From NCBI GenBank assembly GCA_945904015.1, contig CAMDPK010000027.1:1-51927 (forward strand): a DNA stretch of 51,927 bases, given 5' to 3'. The stretch is from Candidatus Kuenenia stuttgartensis (GTDB lineage Bacteria > Planctomycetota > Planctomycetia > Planctomycetales > Planctomycetaceae). The position numbers and the translations under genes are program-made. Of this stretch, positions 1-7,043 are shown in pieces; positions within the stretch are counted from its first letter, which is position 1; the number at the start of each line of letters is the position of its first letter. A model generated the notes under the pieces. The model had not been told where the DNA came from and did no database searches. It saw nothing but the letters and a program-made list of their open reading frames with translations.

Positions 1-450
1 ACCAGCATCTTCCCCACGCCGGTCTTCTTCTACGGCATGAACACCGGCGAAGAAATCTCGATCGACATCGAGTCCGGCAAGACGCTCATCATCAAGTACC
101 TGACGATGAGCGAACCTCACGCCGACGGCTCGCGCAACGTCTTCTTCGAGCTGAATGGTCAACCGCGCGACGTGACCGTCACCGACCGCTCGCTGGAACC
201 GACCGAGAAGCGCGCCGCCAAAGCCGACCCCGCCGATGCGAACCAAGTCGGAGCCTCAATGCCCGGCATGGTCGTCACCGTCGCCATCCAACCCGGCGAC
301 AGCGTCAAGAAGGGCCAGAAACTGCTGACCGTCGAAGCCATGAAAATGGAGACGACGATCTCCGCCGAACGCGACGGCAAAATCGCCGACGTCCTCGTCA
401 AACCCGGCAGCCAAGTTTCGACCGGCGACCTGCTGCTGAAGTTTGCGTGA
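1..450 (+). CDS. pyc: Pyruvate carboxylase, C-terminal fragment (5' end outside window)
   Basis: The reading frame is open from base 1, so only the last 149 residues are visible. The fragment starts with the TPVFFYG segment typical of the pyruvate carboxylase tetramerisation region, and it ends in a biotinyl/lipoyl domain. The biotin-accepting lysine lies in the motif EAMKME, with its codon at 343-345. Pyruvate carboxylase makes oxaloacetate from pyruvate, bicarbonate and ATP in the cytoplasm, and the C-terminal domain carries the biotin between active sites. The first in-frame ATG at 37 is internal, not a start. A lone oxaloacetate or acyl-CoA carboxylase biotin subunit is less likely because the FFYGM-GEEI stretch precedes the biotinyl domain without a break. 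The next gene starts 26 bp downstream on the same strand. Confidence 0.88.
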   Translation, partial: TSIFPTPVFFYGMNTGEEISIDIESGKTLIIKYLTMSEPHADGSRNVFFELNGQPRDVTVTDRSLEPTEKRAAKADPADANQVGASMPGMVVTVAIQPGDSVKKGQKLLTVEAMKMETTISAERDGKIADVLVKPGSQVSTGDLLLKFA

Positions 451-475
451 AATCACTGACCGACGTGGGCCACAG

Positions 476-1783
476 ATGAAGCTCAAGCTCCTCACTTGCT
501 GTTTGCTCCTGACGATTCTTCGGAGCACTCTGGCCGAGGACGTTGGTTATCAACCGTCCGTCACCGTTCGCGAATCGACTCGGCTGGATTGGGTTTTCGC
601 GGCTGCCAACCAGAGCTTGACCAATCCACCGGCCGAATGGTTGGAGGGATACGACTCGACCAAGCAGCGGTACGAATTGTTTGTGCCCGCAGCGGCCAAA
701 GCGACGGCTCCGAAAACGAAGACAAAAGGGAAAGCGAAGAATGGCGAGCCGGCCGACGCGGGTTTGCCGCTTGTGCTGTTCATCTCGGCGGGAGATCAAC
801 CGACCGGATGGGGCCAACTTCAAACTGTCTGCCAGCAGCGCGGGATCGCCTTCGCGAGTCCCTTCGGAGCCGGCAACAATACGTCGATGCCGAAGCGCAT
901 TCGTATTGTGCTGGATGTGTTGGACGACCTGCGACGGCAACATCGCATCGACGCGGATCGGACGTATCTCGCGGGTTTCTCTGGTGGCGGTCGAGTTGCC
1001 TGTGGCATCACGTTCGCGCTGCCTGAACTCTTTGGCGGCGTGATCCCGGTCTGCGCGGGAGGCGATCTGCGCGACGAGCCGTGGTTGCGGCATCGCGTCA
1101 TCGATCGGCTGAGCGTCGCGATGATCACCGGCACGGGCGACTTCAATCGGGGCGAAGTCGAACGCTTTCGCGGGCCGATGCTCACCGACTTCGGTGTGCG
1201 GACGAAAGTCACGGTTGTTGAGAAGCTCGGCCACGGCATTCCCGATGCCAAGACGTTTGCGGATGTGATCGAGTGGCTCGATGCCGGCGCGGTGGATCGA
1301 CGGAAGCTGGCGGCCAGTCATCCCGCCAGCCGTATCGGGTCGGAAGCGACACCGACTCGCGAGGCGTGGGCGAAGTCGCTGCTGGCCGAAGGGCAGTCGC
1401 GACTCAAAGAACCGAAGACGCTGTATTCCGGTCTGATGCAGTTGCAGGGCGTGATGCAGCGTTGGCCGGATCTCAAAGCCGCCGACGAGGCGAAACGGAT
1501 TTTGCTCGACTACGAAGCTCGCCAGGAAAAGCCGTGGGAGGAAGACGACATCGACGAGCAACGCCGCTTCTTAATCGCTCGCGCTCGGGCCTTGGATGCG
1601 TATGCTTCCGGTGAGTTGCCGCCGCAATACGCCAACCAGCGCAAGGACATGCTGGAGGCGGCCATCAATCTGTGGATGCTTGTGATCCAAGACGGCCAAG
1701 ATGACAAAGCCGTCGATGACGGTCAGCGACGCTTGCCAAAGTTGACGGCGATGCTGGCCTCCGATGGCGATCAGGCAAAGTAG
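476..1783 (+). CDS. Secreted alpha/beta-hydrolase-like (esterase/PHB-depolymerase-like) protein
   Basis: This 435-residue protein has a signal peptide (MKLKLLTCCLLLTILRSTLA) followed by an alpha/beta hydrolase core. The nucleophile elbow is GFSGGGR near residue 170, and a GHG segment near residue 253 fits the catalytic histidine region. The core resembles predicted esterases of the LpqC/PHB-depolymerase type; the substrate is unknown. About 150 C-terminal residues after the hydrolase core are helical and charged, and I do not recognise them. An in-frame ATG lies upstream at 443, overlapping the pyc end, but 476 is preferred because it begins directly with the signal peptide. The TAG stop lies inside the left end of repeat C1 (GTAGACC), so the natural C-terminus has probably been reset by the repeat. 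Confidence 0.7.
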   Translation: MKLKLLTCCLLLTILRSTLAEDVGYQPSVTVRESTRLDWVFAAANQSLTNPPAEWLEGYDSTKQRYELFVPAAAKATAPKTKTKGKAKNGEPADAGLPLVLFISAGDQPTGWGQLQTVCQQRGIAFASPFGAGNNTSMPKRIRIVLDVLDDLRRQHRIDADRTYLAGFSGGGRVACGITFALPELFGGVIPVCAGGDLRDEPWLRHRVIDRLSVAMITGTGDFNRGEVERFRGPMLTDFGVRTKVTVVEKLGHGIPDAKTFADVIEWLDAGAVDRRKLAASHPASRIGSEATPTREAWAKSLLAEGQSRLKEPKTLYSGLMQLQGVMQRWPDLKAADEAKRILLDYEARQEKPWEEDDIDEQRRFLIARARALDAYASGELPPQYANQRKDMLEAAINLWMLVIQDGQDDKAVDDGQRRLPKLTAMLASDGDQAK

Positions 1784-1845
1784 ACCGGACGCCTACGTCC
1801 GGTCGCAACTCGCGAAATGCGACTGGACGTGGGCGTCCGGTCTAC
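1780..1845. repeat. Nested palindromic element C1 (GTAG-headed REP doublet)
   Basis: Two inverted arms lie between convergent genes. The left arm begins GTAGACCGGACG and the right arm ends CGTCCGGTCTAC. Each arm is itself a hairpin: ACCGGACG-CCTA-CGTCCGGT on the left and ACTGGACG-TGGG-CGTCCGGT on the right. The element contains the TAG stop of the upstream esterase gene. A second copy of the family (C2) is inside the coiled-coil gene at 47231-47283. No T-tract follows it, so it is not a standard intrinsic terminator. Confidence 0.85.
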
Positions 1846-1854
1846 AACTCGACG

Positions 1855-2481
1855 CTACCGGCGTTCCTTTTGATACAGCTCGGTGAGCAGGTCTTCGACC
1901 GATTTGAACTTCTTGCCAGCGGCCATCACCGTGTCGATCTTCTGCCGAGCATCCGGAGCCGAATGGCCGAGGCTGACGAGAGCCTCGTAGGCTTCCTGCA
2001 CGACCGATTGCTGACCGGCTTGTTCCGGCGGCAAATCGCGAGCGATCATCAACGCGAACTTGGCCATCTTGCGTCGCAGCTTGGCGACAATTCGCTCGGC
2101 GGTCGCGGGGCCAATGCCGGGGAGCGCGGTCAGCTCTTTGATGTCTTGCTCTTCGATGGCCACGGCGACTTCGCGCACGGGGCGAACCATCGCGCGCAGC
2201 GCCGTCTTCACGCCGACGCCGTCCACCGAGCAGATGCTCTCGAAGAATTCCTTTTCCGCATCGTTGAGAAATCCAATCAGCCGCGGCGTCAGTCGGCCAC
2301 CTTTTTGCGGATTGCCTTCGAGGTACTCGATCGTCCGCAGGCTGACCTCTTGATCGAGGCTCCCTTGAAGCTGCCGCCGCACGAACTCCGGCACGAAGAC
2401 TTCGTACTCGAACGCTCCAACCGACAGCGTCGCTTCGCTGCCTGTCAGATGGACCAATCGGCCGGTGATGCGGGTGATCAA
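1855..2481 (-). CDS. ruvA: Holliday junction branch migration protein RuvA
   Basis: With the TTG start at 2481 the product is 208 residues, the usual RuvA length, and begins [12 protein letters not shown], the standard RuvA N-terminus. An N-terminal OB fold is followed by the helix-hairpin-helix region ([14 protein letters not shown], then [16 protein letters not shown]) and a small C-terminal domain III that contacts RuvB. RuvA binds four-way junctions in the cytoplasm and loads the RuvB motor. AGAGGA sits about 6 bases upstream of the TTG. A longer in-frame ATG reading starting at 2565 adds 28 residues, but that extension translates repeat E1 and should be discarded. ruvB and ruvC are not in the window. 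Confidence 0.93.
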   Translation of the reverse strand: MITRITGRLVHLTGSEATLSVGAFEYEVFVPEFVRRQLQGSLDQEVSLRTIEYLEGNPQKGGRLTPRLIGFLNDAEKEFFESICSVDGVGVKTALRAMVRPVREVAVAIEEQDIKELTALPGIGPATAERIVAKLRRKMAKFALMIARDLPPEQAGQQSVVQEAYEALVSLGHSAPDARQKIDTVMAAGKKFKSVEDLLTELYQKERR

Positions 2482-2496
2482 GGGAGTCCTCTCAAC

Positions 2497-2615
2497 GTAG
2501 CCCTCTCGCTCCGCGAGAGGATTGCCGAGCGGTGCTTCGGCGTCGTTTGCGCGATCAGCCGTCAATCAACGTTGACTCCGCGTCCGGCTGTCCTCTCGCG
2601 GAGCGAGAGGGCTAC
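2497..2615. repeat. Nested palindromic element E1 (GTAG-headed)
   Basis: The left arm starts GTAGCCCTCTCGC and the right arm ends GCGAGAGGGCTAC. Each arm is a hairpin: CCTCTCGC-TCC-GCGAGAGG on the left and CCTCTCGC-GGA-GCGAGAGG on the right, with about 70 bp of spacer. It covers the junction between ruvA and the DUF1573 gene. It encodes the last residues of the DUF1573 protein (SSPLAPRED) and, on the same strand, the false N-terminal extension of RuvA. Confidence 0.85.
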
Positions 2616-3423
2616 TTTTCACAGCATGGTCGTCGCTGGGCGACGGGCCTTCAACCTGTAGCGGCACACGCAGCTCGGCGTATTCCGAGATGTTCGTTCG
2701 GACGATGATCGAGCCGTCGTGTTTTCCCGGTGGGACATCGGTGATCGTGACGAGAACTTTTTGCTGACGCTGGCCGATCTCATCGAACTGAGCTTCGCCG
2801 ATCACAACCTCGACCCATTTCAAAGAGCAGGTCGCTTCCAGAAGTTCGAGACGTGCGAGCGGCCGATCGTCCGGCGCGGCACGGAAGTCAGTGATCGTGA
2901 TGTCGCGCGTCGTTGGCTGGTTGTTGAACTGATAGACGATCAGTGACCGCGGTCGAATTTCGACACGCTCTTCGGGCAGCGAGATCTTGAAGCGGACTTC
3001 CGCCTCGCGCGGCTGCCCGTCGTCGTAAAGGATTTGGCAGGTGTATTCGTGCGGGCCGGGCTTTTCGTTGGCGGCACGGACTCGCAAAAAGAACTCGCCC
3101 CCTTCACCGGGAGCGAACTCTTTCCGTTCAAGGCGCGGATTCAAACAACCGCAACTCGGCTTGAGTTCTGAGATCTTCAGCGGCTTCGATCCGACATTCC
3201 GAAAGGCGTACCGCGCGAGATATTCTGATCGCGGAGGTGGCGCGCCGAGATTCACGAGGTACTGCTCGAACGCAAGGCTGTCTCGCGCGACGCCGTCCGC
3301 AACCGGCCGAGCCTTCACGCCGCTGGCATGCACGACCAGCGACAACGCAAATGGCAACAACGCCGCCGTCCACAACGCTCGCGGCCACCAATCCGCCTTG
3401 GCGGATCGAACTGACGCATCCAT
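2566..3423 (-). CDS. DUF1573 domain protein, membrane-anchored
   Basis: This 285-residue protein has one N-terminal hydrophobic segment (about residues 15-33) acting as a signal or anchor. The extracytoplasmic part matches the DUF1573 pattern: a beta-sandwich with FRNVGSKPLKISELKPSCGC near residues 75-95. DUF1573 proteins are ASH/MSP-like Ig-fold proteins of the cell envelope with no assigned activity. A second Ig-like segment follows (IVYQFNNQPTTRDITITDF), as is usual in planctomycete members. The final 17 or so residues are encoded by repeat E1 and are probably not part of the ancestral protein. The gene is upstream of ruvA on the same strand, separated only by the repeat. Confidence 0.78.
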   Translation of the reverse strand: MDASVRSAKADWWPRALWTAALLPFALSLVVHASGVKARPVADGVARDSLAFEQYLVNLGAPPPRSEYLARYAFRNVGSKPLKISELKPSCGCLNPRLERKEFAPGEGGEFFLRVRAANEKPGPHEYTCQILYDDGQPREAEVRFKISLPEERVEIRPRSLIVYQFNNQPTTRDITITDFRAAPDDRPLARLELLEATCSLKWVEVVIGEAQFDEIGQRQQKVLVTITDVPPGKHDGSIIVRTNISEYAELRVPLQVEGPSPSDDHAVKSSPLAPREDSRTRSQR

Positions 3424-3439
3424 GCGCGAAGCCTCCCAA

Positions 3440-3498
3440 CGTGGGGCAGGTTTTCAACCTGCCCGGAACCTAATGGCAGGTTGAAAACCTGCCCCACG
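3440..3498. repeat. Nested palindromic element A1, perfect 24-bp arms
   Basis: Two perfect 24-bp inverted arms are separated by 11 bp. Within each arm there is a hairpin, GGCAGGTT-TTC-AACCTGCC on the left and GGCAGGTT-GAA-AACCTGCC on the right. It lies between the SGNH hydrolase gene and the DUF1573 gene, both on the minus strand. The family recurs at 21440-21496, 46234-46323 and, as one arm, 47194-47216. Confidence 0.9.
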
Positions 3499-3573
3499 GG
3501 CTTGTAGCACGGTTCCGCAAATTGAGACAAGCTGTGTGCCGCCCATCCGCCGCCGCTCGAAAGAGCGACCGAA

Positions 3574-4815
3574 TCACCGCTGCTGAGCCAGCCACTTGGC
3601 CAGCAAGTCCTCCGCCGAAGCGGCATCCCCGACGGCGCGATCGACGAGGCTCAAGTGCTGTGCTCGGACCAACGGTCGGACCAAGTCGTCGCGCGATGCG
3701 GGCGCACCGGCAGCCGCGACGGACGGATGCACGACGAAGCAATCCCATTCCGCGTGGCCGAAGCTCAGCGACCAGTTCATCACCCACGAGTACGACTTCA
3801 CGAATTGTTCGTCGCTGTCGGCCGTCGCCGAACGCGGGACGGCGAGAACGACCAGGTCCGGCTTCATCGCTCGCACGGTTTGCTGAGCGGCTATTTCTAG
3901 TTGGGCGAGCGTCTTGCCCTCCGTCGTCCATGCCGTGACTTCGACAACGGCATTCGGATGCTGCCGCTTGAGCGCCGGCCCGATCAGCGTGTCGAACGGC
4001 GGCATCGCGAGTACTCGGATCGGCTTCGACTTCTTCACCAAGTCGAGCGTCTTGGCCAGGACCGGCGACGGTGGCTCGACGGCCTTCAACGAAGCCGATT
4101 TTCCGGTGATCGTGTGGCAGAGTTCCTCGGCCATCAATTTGTGGCCGTCCATGTTCGGATGGATTTCATCGCTGAGCGTCAGCCGCCAGCCCCAAGCGTC
4201 TTTCGTCCGCTGTGCATCGCCGGCGCGGTACTGATCGCACACCGCCAGCTTCAAATCGCGAGCCGTTGCACGAATGACTTCGCAGTAGCGTTCCAACTTC
4301 TCGGTTGGCCGGCCGCCCGTGTTGATCACTGCGTTCGGCGTACAGAGCACGACATCCGCCTTGGCCTCGCGGCAGCGAGCGACAATCGTTTCGAGGTTCT
4401 TGCGAAATTGGTCTTCAGGGATGCGTGTCATGTCGTTCAGCCCGAAGCTGACCGTGACGAGATCCGGCTTCTTGCTGAGCACATCGCGGTCGAGCCTGTC
4501 TAAACCGTTCTGCGTCGTGTGTCCGCTGATGCCGGCGTTGATCACCGTCACGTTGGCCTTCGGGACTGCCAGCTTGATTGCGATCTCCAGCATCTCCGGA
4601 TACGCCCGCCGTCCGCCGGTGTGGTAGTAGACCCCGGTGACACTGTCGCCGAGACAGACAATCTTCACCGGCTTCTCGCCGAATGAGAGCAGCGGCTTTG
4701 CAGAGTCGTCCGAGTTCGCGACCCGCAAAAGCACGAGTGTCGCCAGGACGAAGCATGCCACCGCGCTGGGCCACACGCGCTGCAATCGGCAATGCGAGAA
4801 CATCATCATCGTCAT
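3574..4815 (-). CDS. SGNH/GDSL-family hydrolase, exported
   Basis: This 413-residue protein has an N-terminal hydrophobic export segment (residues 12-31) and an SGNH hydrolase fold. Block I is LGDSVTG with the nucleophile Ser58, block II includes the glycine in NAGISGHT, block III is GLND with Asn127, and block V is SDEIHP with Asp216 and His219. All four catalytic landmarks are present, so an active esterase, lipase or carbohydrate deacetylase is expected outside the cytoplasm. The second half (about residues 240-413) looks like a repeated, degenerate SGNH-like domain (IRVLAMPPFDTLIGPALK, DLVVLAVPRSA) without a full set of catalytic residues. Several Met codons at the start (MTMMMF) leave the exact start open by a few residues. 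Confidence 0.82.
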   Translation of the reverse strand: MTMMMFSHCRLQRVWPSAVACFVLATLVLLRVANSDDSAKPLLSFGEKPVKIVCLGDSVTGVYYHTGGRRAYPEMLEIAIKLAVPKANVTVINAGISGHTTQNGLDRLDRDVLSKKPDLVTVSFGLNDMTRIPEDQFRKNLETIVARCREAKADVVLCTPNAVINTGGRPTEKLERYCEVIRATARDLKLAVCDQYRAGDAQRTKDAWGWRLTLSDEIHPNMDGHKLMAEELCHTITGKSASLKAVEPPSPVLAKTLDLVKKSKPIRVLAMPPFDTLIGPALKRQHPNAVVEVTAWTTEGKTLAQLEIAAQQTVRAMKPDLVVLAVPRSATADSDEQFVKSYSWVMNWSLSFGHAEWDCFVVHPSVAAAGAPASRDDLVRPLVRAQHLSLVDRAVGDAASAEDLLAKWLAQQR

Positions 4816-4958
4816 GGTTTCACTCCCTGCTGCTGAGACTGCGAAGCGGACCCGTCTGTTATGGACGACCAGCAGCCACTTCTAATCCGAACATTCGCAA
4901 CGGACCAGCGACGCACGGCATGGCGGCACGGCTGACAAATGGTCGTATTTTTGTGGTT

Positions 4959-6839
4959 TTATTTTGGCGACTGATCTGCGGCAGTGTGCCAATCTCGAAT
5001 GGCCTTGGCGACGGCTACCAATGTGTCCTGACTGAGTTCGGCGATGCGCCGGTCATCACTGGCGGAACTCTCAAGCAAGCCGCGAACGATGGCCCGAACT
5101 GCTTCCGAGTTCTCTGGCGTTATGAGCCTGACAAGGTGCCGGCCGGCGTACACGCCGTCGCGGACCATTTCAAGACAATCAACGGCAATTTCGTGCGCCT
5201 GCGCGGAATCACCACGAGCCAACTCGCAGAGCACTTCAACGATCTGATGATTAGTGTTCCCGCGCGGGTTTTTTTTGAAGAGTCGCCGAAGCTCGGGAAT
5301 GTGAACTCGTCCGGCCTGTGGATTGACCTCGACGATCTGTTTGATCGAATAGCTGACGTAATGGAAATCTCCTTGCTCGAGCATCTGGACCAGCACGGGC
5401 ATGACTTCTGGACCACGTTTCGGATGGTGACGTGCGAGGTCACCGAGCACTTCCGAAACGGCCATGCGAACGGTCTGCGCAGGATCGTTGGCAAGCCGGA
5501 TCAGCCGTGGCAGACCGAATTCGACCGCGCTTTCGCTCGGTGCCCAATCATCTAGGAACGGGTGCCCATATCGGCTGAACCCATACACGGCGATAGATCG
5601 AAACCAGGAAGTCTCATTAGTCAACATCTCGTCGAGTTTCCGAACGGCATTGGGATTCTCCAGTCCATCTCGGACCAACAGATACGCACCGTACCTCCAC
5701 AGGTTCTCCGCAGCTTGGGGATTCGTTACTGGATGCATCGCATCGAGGAGTTGTTGGATGTCGTCTTTCGAAAAGCGGTCGCGTGCGAAAGCGCAGACTT
5801 CATAGGGCGGCCGTTGCGGGTACTGAAGTCGTCGTAGGAAGTCGGCGGTCGAGTCGATCGACTCGACGGTTCGCTGCGGCTGGGCTGGGCCGCGGTACTG
5901 ATTCGTGACCTGCCGTGGCCGGCCGACTCCGCGCGCGCCGATCGCTGCAATCAATTGCGTGAGTTGCTGCGGATCAAGCTCGACTTCGCGAGCCACGATT
6001 TCGACAACTCCAGCCAGCGTTTCATCCCAAGCGTCCGCGGCGTTCCATAACGCGAGCCCGCTCGGATTGATTCCCTGGACGGTCGCAGATCCGGCCAGTC
6101 GGCTCACAAGTTCTTTGGTTTGCCGCCCGAATCCGTCGGCCACATGAATCCGAATGTTCTCCAGTGACTTTACCGCTTGAAGAGCCAGGACGCCGTCGTC
6201 TGTGATGCAACTGTCGTCCAGGTCGAGCGCCTTAAGCGACGACAGTTTTTGCAATGACGGCAAACCTGCGGCGGTCACTGCGGTGCCGTTGATCTCCAAG
6301 TTGACAAGACTTGTGGTGTCGGCAAGTCGCGAAAGACCAGCGTCGGTCAGGGACGTGTTGCGAAGTGACAAGGTCACAAGCGGAAGCCCACTCCATGAAA
6401 GGTCGGTGTCGGAGACGTTTGACTCGGCGAGCGACAAACCTCGGAGTGCGATCAACTGACGTATGGCTCGATAATCGTCACTCGCCAGTCGTGCTCCATC
6501 GAGGTTCAGTCGCTGAATCGTGGTGAATGCACTCAGCCGCTTCATGAAGTCGCCTTCGATCGGTCTTTGGCCAAGATCGACCGTGAGCAAAGGTGGAGGC
6601 GCGTCGCCCGTGCCAGTCGGAGCAACGACGACACTGCCTCCGAGCTGCTTGACCTTTTTGACAAATAAACTCTGGGCTTTTTCAAGCTCTTCATAACGAA
6701 GCATTGCTGGCAGAATCAGGTACAGAATCAAAGCCCCTACAGCCACCAGCCGTAAACCGGTAATACGAATTCGAAGATGGCTGGCAAATTGTCCGCAGCG
6801 AGCCAGGAGACTACGCCTGCCGTTTCCATTCAATAACAT
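4959..6839 (-). CDS. Membrane-anchored LRR + HEAT-repeat protein
   Basis: In this 626-residue protein a single transmembrane segment (about residues 25-48, LRLVAVGALILYLILPAML) is followed by leucine-rich repeats at about residues 95-250. These are of the bacterial/RNI-like type (LTDAGLSRLADTTSLVNLEI). Residues 370-610 are HEAT/Armadillo-like helical repeats (AQTVRMAVSEVLGDLA, then IKQIVEVNPQAG and so on). Both halves are protein-interaction scaffolds; no catalytic motif is visible. The chain probably faces outward from the inner membrane. It is flanked by the SGNH hydrolase and the beta-helix gene with gaps of 143 and 204 bp, so an independent promoter is likely. The partner is unknown. Confidence 0.72.
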   Translation of the reverse strand: MLLNGNGRRSLLARCGQFASHLRIRITGLRLVAVGALILYLILPAMLRYEELEKAQSLFVKKVKQLGGSVVVAPTGTGDAPPPLLTVDLGQRPIEGDFMKRLSAFTTIQRLNLDGARLASDDYRAIRQLIALRGLSLAESNVSDTDLSWSGLPLVTLSLRNTSLTDAGLSRLADTTSLVNLEINGTAVTAAGLPSLQKLSSLKALDLDDSCITDDGVLALQAVKSLENIRIHVADGFGRQTKELVSRLAGSATVQGINPSGLALWNAADAWDETLAGVVEIVAREVELDPQQLTQLIAAIGARGVGRPRQVTNQYRGPAQPQRTVESIDSTADFLRRLQYPQRPPYEVCAFARDRFSKDDIQQLLDAMHPVTNPQAAENLWRYGAYLLVRDGLENPNAVRKLDEMLTNETSWFRSIAVYGFSRYGHPFLDDWAPSESAVEFGLPRLIRLANDPAQTVRMAVSEVLGDLARHHPKRGPEVMPVLVQMLEQGDFHYVSYSIKQIVEVNPQAGRVHIPELRRLFKKNPRGNTNHQIVEVLCELARGDSAQAHEIAVDCLEMVRDGVYAGRHLVRLITPENSEAVRAIVRGLLESSASDDRRIAELSQDTLVAVAKAIRDWHTAADQSPK

Positions 6840-7043
6840 TCTAAATCTCCCCGACGACCCCGAAGAAAACGAAAGACGGAACGGCGCGAATCGCGGCTGC
6901 CCAATTCAGGTGGAATTCGCCAATGGTATCAATGTACGTTGCAGCGGGCAGCCGTTGTTGTTCGCCAGTCACGAACCCAGGCGACGCTCCCGATGGTCAC
7001 TTGCCCTGGGCTGGCGTATTGCTGCCCCGTCGGGGCGGAACCA

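Noticed and set aside
398-1561. 387-codon antisense frame over the esterase gene
   Set aside because: The plus-strand product has a signal peptide and a nucleophile motif; the antisense translation is Arg-rich and lacks any motif.
3440-3498. A-family palindromes as intrinsic terminators
   Set aside because: No T-tract follows any copy, some copies lie inside coding sequence, and copies occur upstream as well as downstream of genes.
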